From positions 1 to 64,000 of the forward strand of contig NZ_JALLIX010000033.1 of the NCBI RefSeq assembly GCF_023242365.1: a stretch of DNA of 64,000 bases. Reading direction: 5' to 3'. Each line of letters starts with the position of its first letter. Position 1 is the first letter of the stretch. The notes under the pieces are model-generated. The model saw nothing but the letters and a program-made list of their open reading frames with translations, searched no databases and was not told the origin of the DNA. Shown here piece by piece: positions 13,452-23,216 of this stretch. The DNA comes from Pseudomonas sp. MWU13-2100 (GTDB lineage Bacteria; Pseudomonadota; Gammaproteobacteria; Pseudomonadales; Pseudomonadaceae). The position numbers and the translations under genes are program-made.

Positions 13452-14093
13452 TTAAAGTTCGCCCGAGCGCCCATGAACCTCATAGGCCAAGCGTACCGGT
13501 GCGAACGAGCGCCGGTGAATCGGCGTCGGCCCCAGCCGTTGCAGGGCTTCCAGGTGCACCGGTGTCGGATAGCCTTTATGCCCGCCGATGCCGTAACCCG
13601 GGTAGATCAATTCGACAGCCGCCATTTCACGATCACGACTGACCTTGGCCAGGATCGATGCCGCCGCGATCGCCGGCACCTTGCTGTCGCCCTTGACCAC
13701 CGCTTCGGCCGGCATCGACAGTCTCGGACAGCGGTTGCCGTCGATCATCGCCAGCTTGGGCTGGATATGCAGACCTTCGACCGCCCGCTGCATCGCCAGC
13801 ATGGTCGCATGCAAAATGTTCAGTTCGTCGATTTCCTCCACCTCGGCCCGAGCGATACACCAGCTCAGGGCCTTTTCGCGGATTTCGTCGTAGAGTTTTT
13901 CGCGCCGCGCCTCGGTAAGCTTCTTCGAGTCGTTCAGGCCGAGGATCGGGCGCTTGGGATCGAGGATCACCGCCGCGGTCACCACCGCGCCGCAGAGCGG
14001 GCCACGACCGACTTCATCGACGCCGGCCACCAGGTCTTCGGCATCGGCCACCAGGGTGAAGTCCAATCCCATCTGCATTTTCACGTTACTCAT
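13452..14093 (-). CDS. rnhB: ribonuclease HII
   Basis: RNase HII cuts RNA in RNA-DNA hybrids, including single misincorporated ribonucleotides. The 213-residue product has the catalytic motif VAGVDEVGRGPLCGAVV near residue 23 and later KVSRDREM and GYGIGGHKGYPT. The start overlaps the lpxB stop by 4 bp (ATGA), and this lpxB-rnhB-dnaE order is common in gammaproteobacteria. Translation probably begins at MSNVKMQMGLDFTLVADAED. Confidence 0.97.
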   Translation of the reverse strand: MSNVKMQMGLDFTLVADAEDLVAGVDEVGRGPLCGAVVTAAVILDPKRPILGLNDSKKLTEARREKLYDEIREKALSWCIARAEVEEIDELNILHATMLAMQRAVEGLHIQPKLAMIDGNRCPRLSMPAEAVVKGDSKVPAIAAASILAKVSRDREMAAVELIYPGYGIGGHKGYPTPVHLEALQRLGPTPIHRRSFAPVRLAYEVHGRSGEL

Positions 14094-15220
14094 ACGGTTT
14101 GGCCGATCAGCTTCAACACCGCGTCGGCAGCCTGGTTCGAGGCGTCCAGGCGCAAGGTGCGATGGATCTCATCGAAGCCCCGGGTCTGTTCTTCGCCGCC
14201 TTCGATCAGGGGCGACAAGGTCTGCGCCAGGGCTTCAGCGGTTGCGTCGTCCTGCAACAATTCAGGCACCAGCAGACGCTGGGCCAGCAGATTGGGCAAG
14301 GAGATGTAGGGGCTTTTTACCAGCCGTTTGAGAATCCAGAAGGTCAGCGGCGCCAGACGGTAAGCGACAACCATCGGACGCTTGTACAACAGCGCTTCCA
14401 GGGTCGCCGTACCGGAGGCAATCAACACCGCGTCGCAGGCGGCCAGCGCCTGGTGGGACTGACCGTCGAGCAGGGTCAGCGGCAGGTCGCGACCGACCAG
14501 CAAGGCCTCGATCTGGGTGCGCCGCTGCGGACTGGCACAGGGTATGACAAACCGGATAGTGGGGTGCATTTCCCGCAGCCGTTGCGCGGTGTCGAGGAAC
14601 AGGCCACCCAGACGCCCGACTTCACCACCGCGACTGCCTGGCATCAGCGCGACCAGGGGACCGCCCGGTAAACCGAGTTCAGCCCGCGCCTGGGCTCGGT
14701 CAGCCTGCAAGGGGATGGCGTCAGCCAGGGAATGCCCGACAAAGCGCACCGGCACGCCTTTCTCTTCATAGAACCGCGCTTCGAAAGGGAACAGCGTCAG
14801 CATCAGGTCGCAGCCTTCGCGGATCTTCAGCACCCGCCTCTGCCGCCAGGCCCAGACCGACGGGCTGACATAATGCACGGTCTTGATCCCGGCACGACGG
14901 AGCTTGAGTTCAATGTTCAGGGTGAAATCCGGCGCATCGATGCCAATGAACACGTCGGGCCGTTCAGCGATCAGCGTCTGGATCAACAGCTTGCGTCGCT
15001 TGAGCAGTTCAGGCAGACGGCCGAGCACCTCCACCAGGCCCATCACCGACAGCCGCTCCATGGGGAAATAGGAGACCAGGCCTTCAGCCTGCATCAGCGG
15101 GCCACCGACCCCGATGAACTCGATTTCGGGATGCTGGGCCTTGAGCGCCCGCATCAGACCAGAACCGAGAATATCGCCGGAGGCTTCCCCGGCGACCAGC
15201 GCAACTCGCAAAGTCGCCAT
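14090..15220 (-). CDS. lpxB: lipid-A-disaccharide synthase
   Basis: LpxB joins UDP-2,3-diacylglucosamine and lipid X to form the lipid A disaccharide at the inner membrane. The 376-residue protein starts with VALVAGEASGDILGSGLM, the family N-terminus. It continues with GIDAPDFTLNIELKL and YVSPSVWAWRQRR, and ends in the GT-B nucleotide-sugar half (LIASGTATLEALL). It follows lpxA with 2 bp between stop and start and overlaps rnhB, so these genes are one transcription unit. Confidence 0.98.
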   Translation of the reverse strand: MATLRVALVAGEASGDILGSGLMRALKAQHPEIEFIGVGGPLMQAEGLVSYFPMERLSVMGLVEVLGRLPELLKRRKLLIQTLIAERPDVFIGIDAPDFTLNIELKLRRAGIKTVHYVSPSVWAWRQRRVLKIREGCDLMLTLFPFEARFYEEKGVPVRFVGHSLADAIPLQADRAQARAELGLPGGPLVALMPGSRGGEVGRLGGLFLDTAQRLREMHPTIRFVIPCASPQRRTQIEALLVGRDLPLTLLDGQSHQALAACDAVLIASGTATLEALLYKRPMVVAYRLAPLTFWILKRLVKSPYISLPNLLAQRLLVPELLQDDATAEALAQTLSPLIEGGEEQTRGFDEIHRTLRLDASNQAADAVLKLIGQTV

Positions 15221-15222
15221 GA

Positions 15223-15999
15223 TCAGCGGGTAATGCCGCGGGTCGAGGACTGGATCGACTCGCGGAACACCGCCACTTCCGGGTACTGCGCGGCAGGTTC
15301 AGCCAACTCGGCAACGGCTTGCTCCACCGTCAGGCCCTGGCGGTACACCACCTTGTAGGCCCGACGCAGGGCGTGGATCACTTCCTCGCTGAAGCCGCGA
15401 CGGCGCATGCCTTCGAAGTTCATGCTGCGGGCTTCGGCGGGGTTGCCGAATACCGTGACATAGGCCGGGACATCCTTGCCGATGGCGGTGCCCATGCCGG
15501 AAAAACTGTGGGCGCCGATATGGCAGAACTGATGGACCAGGGTAAACCCCGAGAGAATGGCCCAATCACCCATGTGCACATGCCCGGCCAACGCGGTGTT
15601 GTTGACCAGGATGCAGTGATTACCGATCACGCTGTCGTGCCCGATATGCGCGTAGGCCATGATCAGGTTGTGGTCGCCCAGGGTGGTTTCCGAACGATCC
15701 TGCACCGTGCCCCGGTGGATGGTCACACCTTCGCGGATAATATTGTGGTCACCAATGACCAGGCGCGTCTCTTCGCCTTTGTACTTGAGATCGGGCGTGT
15801 CTTCGCCTACCGAGGAAAACTGGTAGATGCGGTTGTGTTTGCCGATCCGTGTCAGACCCTTGAGAATCACATGCGGCCCGATCACTGTCCCCTCGCCGAT
15901 TTCCACACCTGCGCCGACGATCGACCAGGGGCCGACCTCAACGCCTTCGGCCAGTACGGCCGTCGGATCGATGATTGCGCGAGGGTCAATCAAACTCAT
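15223..15999 (-). CDS. lpxA: acyl-ACP-UDP-N-acetylglucosamine O-acyltransferase
   Basis: LpxA performs the first step of lipid A synthesis, adding a 3-hydroxyacyl chain to UDP-GlcNAc. The start at MSLIDPRAIIDPTAVLAEG (15999) gives 258 residues, the family size. The longer frame runs into fabZ and is not used. Left-handed beta-helix hexapeptide repeats fill the first two thirds. The catalytic histidine region is in NLIMAYAHIGHDSVIGNHC near residue 120. The start overlaps the fabZ stop by 4 bp. Confidence 0.98.
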   Translation of the reverse strand: MSLIDPRAIIDPTAVLAEGVEVGPWSIVGAGVEIGEGTVIGPHVILKGLTRIGKHNRIYQFSSVGEDTPDLKYKGEETRLVIGDHNIIREGVTIHRGTVQDRSETTLGDHNLIMAYAHIGHDSVIGNHCILVNNTALAGHVHMGDWAILSGFTLVHQFCHIGAHSFSGMGTAIGKDVPAYVTVFGNPAEARSMNFEGMRRRGFSEEVIHALRRAYKVVYRQGLTVEQAVAELAEPAAQYPEVAVFRESIQSSTRGITR

Positions 16000-16436
16000 A
16001 CTTTCTGTTCCGCACAAATGATCTCGGCCGAGCAGACCGGCTTGCCGTCGACCGAGGCCTGGCATTCGAACTTCCAGATCTTGCGCTTGCAGCTGATGAA
16101 CTTGGCTTCGAGGATCAACTGATCACCCGGCAGTACCGGTTGGCGGAAGCGCAGTTTGTCGGAACCGACGAAGTAGTACAGAGTACCGTCGGAAGGCTTC
16201 ACGTCGAGCATCTTGAAACCGAGAATGCCGGCAGCCTGAGCCATGGCTTCGATGATCAGCACGCCCGGCATGATCGGATGCGCAGGGAAGTGGCCATTGA
16301 AGAAAGGCTCGTTGATGCTGACATTCTTGTAGGCACGAATGCGCTGGGCCTCGACATCCAGTTCCACCACCCGGTCCACCAGCAGGAACGGGTAACGGTG
16401 AGGCAGGTATTCGCGAATCTCTTTGATGTCCATCAT
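15996..16436 (-). CDS. fabZ: 3-hydroxyacyl-[acyl-carrier-protein] dehydratase FabZ
   Basis: FabZ removes water from 3-hydroxyacyl-ACP in fatty-acid elongation and competes with LpxA for 3-hydroxyacyl chains, so the neighbourhood is meaningful. The 146-residue hot-dog protein carries YLPHRYPFLLVDRV at residues ~9-22, containing the catalytic histidine. FNGHFPAHPIMPGVLIIEAM near 48-67 has the catalytic glutamate. Its stop overlaps the lpxA start. About 115 bp separate it from lpxD upstream. Confidence 0.98.
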   Translation of the reverse strand: MMDIKEIREYLPHRYPFLLVDRVVELDVEAQRIRAYKNVSINEPFFNGHFPAHPIMPGVLIIEAMAQAAGILGFKMLDVKPSDGTLYYFVGSDKLRFRQPVLPGDQLILEAKFISCKRKIWKFECQASVDGKPVCSAEIICAEQKV

Positions 16437-16550
16437 TTCGTGGGGAAGCCTGTAGTAAAGAGTGGGAGCGCGCCACGCGCGGCTCCTCTAGCAAATCAAG
16501 AAGGCAGCTTGCGTACAGACCCAGGCGGCTACTTGATATGGAAAATGGTA

Positions 16551-17606
16551 TCAGCCATCTGATGAAGCATTAGCGTCCGGGGTCACGTCGCCTACCCGCT
16601 TTTCCAGCTGCCGCAAGCGCCGGGCCATGTCGTCGAGCTGGCGAATACGCGCCGCGCTCTTGCGCCATTCGGCGGCCGGCTGCATCGCCGTGCCGGAAGA
16701 ATAGGCACCCGGCTCGGTGATCGAGTGGGTCACCATGGTCATTCCGGTCAGGAAGACGTTATCGCAAATCTCGATATGCCCCACCAGGCCGACGCCACCG
16801 GCGAGCATGCAATGCTTGCCGATCTTGGTGCTGCCGGAGATCCCGCAGCAGGCGGCCATGGCCGTGTGATCGCCGACCTGAACGTTGTGGGCGATCTGAA
16901 TCTGGTTGTCGAGCTTGACCCCATTGCCAATGATCGTGTCGGCCAATGCCCCGCGGTCAATGGCGGTGTTGACGCCGATCTCCACATCGTCACCGATGGT
17001 CACGCCGCCGATCTGGGCAATCTTCTGCCAGATACCCTTTTCGTTGGCAAAACCGAAGCCTTCACCGCCGAGCACGGCACCAGACTGGATCACCACGCGC
17101 TTGCCGATGCGCACGTCGTGGTAAAGCGTGACCCGTGGCGCCAGCCAGCCGCCCTCACCGATGTCACAACGGGCACCGACAAAAGACTGGGCGCCGATGG
17201 TCACGCCGGCACCAATACGCGCGGCACTCTCGATCACCGCAAAGGCACCGATGCTGGCGCTCGGATCGACCTGCGCATCGGCAGCCACCACCGCGCTCGG
17301 ATGAATCCCGGCAGGCGCCTTGGGCTTGGGGTCGAACAGGTGCGAAATACGCGCATAGGCCAGGTAAGGATCGGCCACCACCAGTGCATCGCCGGCATAA
17401 CCTTCGGCGTCGGCGGCCTTGAGCAATACAGCGCCAGCCTGGCTGTCAGCCAGGTATTTGCGGTACTGGGGATTTGCCAGAAAGCTCAACTGAGCTGGGC
17501 CAGCCTCCTGCAAGGTGGCTAGCCCAGTGATTTGTTTCTCCTCGTTGCCACGTAGGGTGGCACCGAGGATCTCGGCCAATTGGCCGAGCTTGATGGTCGC
17601 TGTCAT
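16551..17606 (-). CDS. lpxD: UDP-3-O-(3-hydroxyacyl)glucosamine N-acyltransferase
   Basis: LpxD adds the N-linked hydroxyacyl chain in the third step of lipid A synthesis. The 351-residue protein has an N-terminal uridine-binding domain and a left-handed beta-helix of hexapeptide repeats. The catalytic histidine lies in the LDNQIQIAHNVQVGDHTAMA region near 235, and a C-terminal helical extension ends the protein. It follows ompH by 3 bp, so it is transcribed with the outer-membrane assembly genes upstream. Confidence 0.98.
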   Translation of the reverse strand: MTATIKLGQLAEILGATLRGNEEKQITGLATLQEAGPAQLSFLANPQYRKYLADSQAGAVLLKAADAEGYAGDALVVADPYLAYARISHLFDPKPKAPAGIHPSAVVAADAQVDPSASIGAFAVIESAARIGAGVTIGAQSFVGARCDIGEGGWLAPRVTLYHDVRIGKRVVIQSGAVLGGEGFGFANEKGIWQKIAQIGGVTIGDDVEIGVNTAIDRGALADTIIGNGVKLDNQIQIAHNVQVGDHTAMAACCGISGSTKIGKHCMLAGGVGLVGHIEICDNVFLTGMTMVTHSITEPGAYSSGTAMQPAAEWRKSAARIRQLDDMARRLRQLEKRVGDVTPDANASSDG

Positions 17607-17609
17607 GGA

Positions 17610-18113
17610 TTACTTCAGCTGGTTCATGCGCTCGATCACCTGGCGGGTGATGTCGTACTGCGGTTTGACATCGATCACAGCGCCACGCTCGAACACCAGG
17701 TCAAAGGCACCTTTCTTGATGACTTCTTCCACTGCACCATCCAGCTTCGGCTTGAGCTGCTTGAGCATTTCACGGTCAGCAACGGCTTTTTGCTCGTTCA
17801 GCTCCTTGGACTGGAACTGGAAATCACGGGCCTTTTGCTTGAATTCCAACTCAAGACGCTCGCGCTCGCCCTGCTGCATCTTGTCGCCGCCGGCCACCAG
17901 ACGATCCTGGATACCCTTGGCGCTGCTTTCCAGGGCCTTGAGCTTGGTCAGTTGCGGACCGAATTTCTTCTCCGCATCGACGGCGTACTTCTTGGCTGCG
18001 TCGGACTCCAGCAAGGCCATCTGATAGTTCAGGACCGCGATTTTCATTTCGGCAAAGGCCGGGGTCGCTACCAGAACAGTGGCCAGCAGAACCAGTTGAG
18101 TCAACTTACGCAC
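17610..18113 (-). CDS. skp: periplasmic chaperone OmpH/Skp
   Basis: Skp holds unfolded outer-membrane proteins in the periplasm for delivery to BamA, the gene immediately upstream. The 167-residue product begins with a GTG start and a clear signal peptide (MRKLTQLVLLATVLVATPAFA, cleavage after AFA at about residue 21). The mature part is a long, charged coiled coil (about 55-135) forming the tentacles. The 45-bp gap to bamA and 3-bp gap to lpxD argue for one operon. Confidence 0.95.
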   Translation of the reverse strand: MRKLTQLVLLATVLVATPAFAEMKIAVLNYQMALLESDAAKKYAVDAEKKFGPQLTKLKALESSAKGIQDRLVAGGDKMQQGERERLELEFKQKARDFQFQSKELNEQKAVADREMLKQLKPKLDGAVEEVIKKGAFDLVFERGAVIDVKPQYDITRQVIERMNQLK

Positions 18114-18158
18114 GATAAACTCCTACAAAATCCGTTGTCGTTATCTAGGGGCAGGCCG

Positions 18159-20546
18159 TTAGAAGGTCTGACCGAGGGAGAATTGGAAAACCTGGGTTTC
18201 AGCGTTATTAGGCTCTTTGATCGGCATTGCCAGAGCGAAACTCAACGGCCCCAGGGCAGTCACCCAGGTCACGCCAACACCCACGGAACTGGCCATGTTG
18301 CTGAAACTGATATCGTTGCACTGAGTCTGCGACAGCGTGCCATTGGTGTTACGAACCTGTTCGCACTTGGAGTCGAACACGTTACCCACGTCCCAGAACA
18401 GCGAGGTACGCAGCGAACGCTGGTCTTTCACGAATGGCAGCGGGAACAACAGCTCCGCACCACCTTGAATCAACACGTTACCACCGAACGGCAAGGCGCT
18501 CGTGCTGGTATCGGCAACCGTACCGACGTTACCGGTCACATCGACGCCACGACTTGGCGTGCCGCGAGGACCCAGGGTGCTGTCCTTGAAGCCACGTACC
18601 GAGTTGAAACCACCGGCGTAGTAGTTCTCATAGAACGGCAGACCGTTGGTCGAACCGTAGCCGTCGCCATAACCCAGTTCGGTATGGAGACGCATGGTGT
18701 AAGTGTCGCTCAACGGCTGGAACACCTGGCCGCGGTAGTCGAGTTTGAAGAACAACAGGTCACTGCCCGGAATAGTACTTTCCAGGGTCAGGCTCTGGGA
18801 ATGACCACGGGTCGCCAGCACGCCTTTGTTCAGGGTCGATTCCGACCAACCGGCCGAGGCCTTGTAGTTCAGGAAGCTGTCGCCCTGGTTGTTAACGAAG
18901 TTGAAGATTTCGTCGACGGTGTACAGGCCGGTCTGGATCTTGTCCTGCTGGGCCGTCAGGCCGAAGGTCAGGCGCGAGGTCTCGCTGATCGGGTAACCAA
19001 CGCTGACGCCAGCACCCAGGCTGTCCACGGCATAGCTGGCGACGCTGACATCGAGCTGGGCGTAGTCGGTGGTGCGATAGAACACGTTGTAGCCCAGGCT
19101 GACACCGTCCGGCGTCCAGTAGGGGTCGACATAACCGAAGTTATAGCGGCTCTGGTACTGGCTGCGGGTCAGGCCGATGCTGACCTTGTTACCGGTACCG
19201 AGGAAGTTGTTCTGGGTGATCGAACCGCCCAGGATCAGACCGGCGCTCTGGGCAAAACCGACGCTGGCGGTAATCGAACCCGAAGCCTGCTCTTCCACGG
19301 CGTAGTTCACGTCGACCTGGTCGTCGACACCCGGAACCGCTGGGGTTTCGACGTTGACTTCCTTGAAGAAGCCCAGACGCTCAAGACGGGTCTTGGACTG
19401 GTCGATCAGGTAGGTGGAAGCCCAACCGCCTTCCATCTGACGCATTTCACGACGCAGTACTTCGTCCGCTGACTTGGTGTTGCCACGGAAATTGATACGG
19501 TTGACGTAGGCCCGCTTGCCCGGGTCGACCACAAAAGTGATATCGACGGTATGGTCGTCCTCGTGCGGCGTCGGGACGCCGTTGACGTTGGCGAAGGTGT
19601 AGCCGTCGTTACCCAGGCGGCGGGTGATCAGTTCCGAGGTGGTGGTCATCAGCTTGCGCGAGAACACCTGGCCCTTTTCCACCAGCAGCAGGGATTTGAC
19701 CTGGTCTTCAGGCACCTTCAGGTCACCACTGAGCTTCACGTCACGGACCTTGTATTTCTGGCCTTCGGTGACGTTGACAGTGATGTAGACGCTTTTCTTG
19801 TCCGGGGTGATGGAGACCTGGGTCGAAGCGATATCCATATTGATATAGCCACGGTCCAGGTAGTAGGAACGCAGGCGTTCCAGGTCACCGGAGAGCTTTT
19901 CACGGGCGTATTTGTCATCGTTCTTGAAGAACGACAACCAATTGGTGGTCTTGAGCTCGAACAGATCGATCAGGTCTTCGTCCTTGAATACCGAGTTACC
20001 CACCACGTTGATGTGCTGGATCGCGGCAACGGTGCCTTCGTTGATCTTGATCTTCAAGCCTACGCGGTTACGCGGCTCGGGAACGACTTCGGTCTCGACC
20101 TCGGCCGAGTAGCGGCCTTGGGCGACATACTGACGCTGAAGCTCGTTACGCACGCCTTCAAGGGTCGCACGCTGGAAGATTTCACCCTCGGCCAGGCCGG
20201 ACTGCTTCAGACCCTTCATCAGGTCGTCAGTCGAGATCGCCTTGTTGCCTTCGATATCGATGCTGGCCACCGAGGGTCGTTCAACGACCGTGATGACCAG
20301 GACGTTACCTTCGCGCCCCAGCTGGATATCCTGGAAGAAACCGGTTTTGAACAGCGCACGAGTGGATTCCACCAGGCGACGGTCATCCGCTTGCTCCCCG
20401 ACATTCAACGGTAACGCGCCAAACACGCTACCAGCGGATACCCGCTGGAGGCCGTTGACACGAATATCGGAGATAGTGAAGGACTCGGCGTGAACTTCGG
20501 CGATCATCAATACGGTGAGGACCGCAGTTAGCAGCAGACGTTTCAT
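18159..20546 (-). CDS. bamA: outer membrane protein assembly factor BamA
   Basis: BamA is the central subunit of the complex that inserts beta-barrels into the outer membrane. Starting at MKRLLLTAVLTVLMIAEVHA (20546) it is 795 residues, with a signal peptide cut near residue 20. Five POTRA repeats follow (about 22-420; the first begins FTISDIRVNGLQRVS), then a C-terminal 16-strand barrel that ends in the typical F-x-F signature (VFQFSLGQTF). The barrel contains VRGF at NSVRGFKDSTLGPRG. Upstream is rseP, with a hairpin between. Confidence 0.98.
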   Translation of the reverse strand: MKRLLLTAVLTVLMIAEVHAESFTISDIRVNGLQRVSAGSVFGALPLNVGEQADDRRLVESTRALFKTGFFQDIQLGREGNVLVITVVERPSVASIDIEGNKAISTDDLMKGLKQSGLAEGEIFQRATLEGVRNELQRQYVAQGRYSAEVETEVVPEPRNRVGLKIKINEGTVAAIQHINVVGNSVFKDEDLIDLFELKTTNWLSFFKNDDKYAREKLSGDLERLRSYYLDRGYINMDIASTQVSITPDKKSVYITVNVTEGQKYKVRDVKLSGDLKVPEDQVKSLLLVEKGQVFSRKLMTTTSELITRRLGNDGYTFANVNGVPTPHEDDHTVDITFVVDPGKRAYVNRINFRGNTKSADEVLRREMRQMEGGWASTYLIDQSKTRLERLGFFKEVNVETPAVPGVDDQVDVNYAVEEQASGSITASVGFAQSAGLILGGSITQNNFLGTGNKVSIGLTRSQYQSRYNFGYVDPYWTPDGVSLGYNVFYRTTDYAQLDVSVASYAVDSLGAGVSVGYPISETSRLTFGLTAQQDKIQTGLYTVDEIFNFVNNQGDSFLNYKASAGWSESTLNKGVLATRGHSQSLTLESTIPGSDLLFFKLDYRGQVFQPLSDTYTMRLHTELGYGDGYGSTNGLPFYENYYAGGFNSVRGFKDSTLGPRGTPSRGVDVTGNVGTVADTSTSALPFGGNVLIQGGAELLFPLPFVKDQRSLRTSLFWDVGNVFDSKCEQVRNTNGTLSQTQCNDISFSNMASSVGVGVTWVTALGPLSFALAMPIKEPNNAETQVFQFSLGQTF

Positions 20547-20581
20547 GAAGTCCTTTCTTATTCCAACTGGCAATAAACAAA

Positions 20582-20600
20582 CTGCCGCACAATGCGGCAG
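20582..20600 (-). terminator. hairpin between rseP and bamA, possible weak terminator
   Basis: An 8-bp perfect stem (CTGCCGCA / TGCGGCAG, 3-base loop) sits 21 bp past the rseP stop and is followed on the minus strand by TTTGTTTATT. It could attenuate read-through from rseP into bamA, which may have its own promoter. Confidence 0.6.
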
Positions 20601-20621
20601 ATTCGCAATTTTCGCGAAGCG

Positions 20622-21974
20622 TTACAGTCGACCCAGATCGTTGACCAGGGCAAGCAACATCACCCCAACCACCAAACTGATACCGATCTGAATCCCCCAA
20701 CCTTGCACCCGATCCGACAAGGGACGACCACGCGCCCACTCGATCAGATAAAACAGCAAATGCCCCCCATCCAGTACCGGGATGGGCAACAAATTCAGAA
20801 CCCCTAGGCTGATACTCAGATAAGCCAGGAAATTCAGGAAATCAGCGACGCCCGACTGGGCCGAAGCGCCCGCCACTTTAGCAATGGTTATCGGTCCACT
20901 CAAGTTTTTTACCGAGAGCTCGCCGAACAACATTTTCTTCAGCGAGTCCAGGGTCAGGACACTCATGGTCCAAGTGCGTCGAGCGCCTTCGCCAATCGCC
21001 GCCAGAGGGCCGTAACTGACCTCTCGTACCATCTCCGGCGGCCAGTCCACAGCCTTGACGCCAGCCCCCAGATATCCGCTCGCCTTCTTGCCTTCGCCGC
21101 GGCTGGCCAGGGTCAACGGGACATCGATTTGAGCACCATCACGCTCGACGTGCAGCACAATTTTGGTATCAGGACGTACACGGACCCAATCCACCACCTG
21201 CTGCCAATCGTTCAGCGGCTGGTCATTCACCGCCAACAGGCGGTCGCCGGTCTTGAGGCCGGCGGCCTGGGCCGGCCCCTTCGGATCGAGTTCGGCCAGC
21301 ACCGGCGCCAGCGCCGGACGCCACGGGCGAATCCCCAGGGACTTGATCGGATCGGGCTCATCGGTGCCTTGCAACCAGTGGTCCAGCGCCAGTTCGCGCG
21401 GCGAGTCGGCCGTCGAGCCGGACTCACGGACGCGAAATTCCAGGGTGCCACTTTCCCCCAGGCGACGCACCAACTGAAGATTGACCGCCCCCCAGCCGGT
21501 GGTCGGCTCGCCGTCGATGGCAACGATTTCCTGACCGCTGCTCAACCCGGCCTTCTCGGCCAGGCTGCCGCTTTCCACGGTACCGATGACCGGGCGCACC
21601 TGCTGGCTGCCCAGCATCGCCAGCCCCCAGAAAAACACGATGGCCAGGAGAAAGTTGGCAATCGGGCCGGCGGCGACGATCGCGATACGCTGGCGCACCG
21701 ACTTGCGGTTGAAAGCCTGGTCGAGCAGCTCCGGCGGAACTTGCGCCTCGCGCTCGTCGAGCATTTTCACGTAGCCGCCCAACGGAATCGCGGCGACCAC
21801 GAACTCGGTGCCCCGGCGATCATGCCAACGCAGCAGCGGCATGCCGAAGCCCACGGAAAAACGCAGGACCTTGACGCCGCAACGACGGGCCACCCAGAAG
21901 TGGCCGAATTCGTGGAAGGTCACCAGCACACCCAGGGCCACCAGGGTGCCGACTATCATATAGAGCGCGCTCAT
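20622..21974 (-). CDS. rseP: site-2 zinc metalloprotease RseP
   Basis: RseP cleaves the anti-sigma factor (MucA/RseA type) inside the inner membrane and so releases the envelope-stress sigma factor; in P. aeruginosa the homologue is MucP. The 450-residue protein has the zinc site VTFHEFGHFWVARR near residue 22. Two PDZ domains lie in the periplasmic middle part. The second metal motif is IPVLDGGHLLFYLIE near 400, and four membrane segments are visible. It sits between dxr and bamA, so the stress protease lies next to the machinery it guards. Confidence 0.97.
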   Translation of the reverse strand: MSALYMIVGTLVALGVLVTFHEFGHFWVARRCGVKVLRFSVGFGMPLLRWHDRRGTEFVVAAIPLGGYVKMLDEREAQVPPELLDQAFNRKSVRQRIAIVAAGPIANFLLAIVFFWGLAMLGSQQVRPVIGTVESGSLAEKAGLSSGQEIVAIDGEPTTGWGAVNLQLVRRLGESGTLEFRVRESGSTADSPRELALDHWLQGTDEPDPIKSLGIRPWRPALAPVLAELDPKGPAQAAGLKTGDRLLAVNDQPLNDWQQVVDWVRVRPDTKIVLHVERDGAQIDVPLTLASRGEGKKASGYLGAGVKAVDWPPEMVREVSYGPLAAIGEGARRTWTMSVLTLDSLKKMLFGELSVKNLSGPITIAKVAGASAQSGVADFLNFLAYLSISLGVLNLLPIPVLDGGHLLFYLIEWARGRPLSDRVQGWGIQIGISLVVGVMLLALVNDLGRL

Positions 21975-22025
21975 TTACTTTCTCCGCAATCCCAGGTGCC
22001 GACAGCCCCGAAGGCTACGCCAGAT

Positions 22026-23216
22026 TCATCGCCCGTGGCGACTCAGCCATTGCTCGGCCAGCGCCCGGGCCTTGGCGTCTGCAGCGAATACCGCATCGAG
22101 CTCATTGACCGCGACCACCGGCTCCAGGTTTAAAACGTCCTCGATGATACTCGCGATCTCGAGGTAGCGGATGCGCCGTTCGAGAAATGCCGCCACGGCC
22201 ACCTCATTCGCCGCATTCAACATCGCCGGCGCGCTGCCCCCGGCCTCGGCAGATTCACGGGCCAGGCGCAGACAAGGAAAACGCTGTTCATCCGGGGCCT
22301 GGAAGTCCAGGCGAGCCACGGCAAACAGGTCCAGCGGTGCCGCTCCGGAGTCGATCCGCTCAGGCCAGGCCAGGGCATTGGCGATTGGCGTGCGCATGTC
22401 CGGGTTACCCAATTGGGCCAGAACCGAACCGTCCACGTAATCGACCAGGGAGTGAATCACACTCTGCGGGTGGATCACCACTTCGACCTGGGACGGTTTG
22501 GCGTCGAACAACCAGCATGCCTCGATCAGCTCCAGCCCCTTGTTCATCATACTCGCCGAGTCGACCGAGATCTTGCGCCCCATCGACCAGGTGGGATGGG
22601 CGCACGCCTGCTCGGGGGTGACATCGACCAGTTCGGCCAGCGGCGTTTGCCGGAACGGACCACCCGAGGCGGTCAGCAGGATACGTCGCACACCGACGGC
22701 GGCCAGGCCCCGGGCGTGATCCTGGGGCAGGCACTGGAAAATCGCATTGTGTTCGCTGTCGATCGGCAGCAGCACCGAACCGCTCTTGCGCACCGCCTGC
22801 ATAAAGAGTGCGCCGGTCATCACCAGCGCCTCCTTGTTAGCCAGCAGGATCTTCTTGCCGGCTTCGACCGCCGCCAAGGTTGGGCGCAGGCCGGCCGCGC
22901 CGACGATCGCCGCCATCACCGCATCGACCTCGGGATCGGCGGCGATCCGGCACAGCCCCGCCTCCCCCACCAGCACTTCGGTCGCCAGGCCCGCATCGCG
23001 CAACTGCGCCTGCAAACCATGCCCCGCAGACGCCTCCGGCACCACCGCGTAGCGCGGGCGATGCCGCACGCACAGGGCAAACAGCTGCGCCAGCCGGCTG
23101 AAGCCGCTCAAGGCAAAGGCCTGGTAGCGTTGCGGGTGGCGAGCGATGACATCCAGGGTGCTCAGGCCGATGGAGCCGGTGGCGCCGAGCACGGTAATTT
23201 GCTGTGGGCGGCTCAC
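22026..23216 (-). CDS. dxr: 1-deoxy-D-xylulose 5-phosphate reductoisomerase
   Basis: Dxr makes methylerythritol phosphate, the committed step of the MEP isoprenoid pathway. I place the start at a GTG (23216) giving MSRPQQITVLGATGSIGLST. The GTG overlaps the cdsA stop as GTGA, and the length of 396 residues fits the family. The NADPH-binding LGATGSIGLST is at residues ~9-19. The active-site region includes LLPIDSEHNAIFQCL, LLTASGGPFR and HPTWSMGRKISVDSASMMNK. The catalytic metal ligands are within these stretches. Confidence 0.96.
   Translation of the reverse strand: MSRPQQITVLGATGSIGLSTLDVIARHPQRYQAFALSGFSRLAQLFALCVRHRPRYAVVPEASAGHGLQAQLRDAGLATEVLVGEAGLCRIAADPEVDAVMAAIVGAAGLRPTLAAVEAGKKILLANKEALVMTGALFMQAVRKSGSVLLPIDSEHNAIFQCLPQDHARGLAAVGVRRILLTASGGPFRQTPLAELVDVTPEQACAHPTWSMGRKISVDSASMMNKGLELIEACWLFDAKPSQVEVVIHPQSVIHSLVDYVDGSVLAQLGNPDMRTPIANALAWPERIDSGAAPLDLFAVARLDFQAPDEQRFPCLRLARESAEAGGSAPAMLNAANEVAVAAFLERRIRYLEIASIIEDVLNLEPVVAVNELDAVFAADAKARALAEQWLSRHGR

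Noticed and set aside
16464..16490. Terminator between fabZ and lpxD
   Set aside because: The GC-rich inverted repeat has mismatches and no T-run on the minus strand. It may be a degenerate REP arm only.
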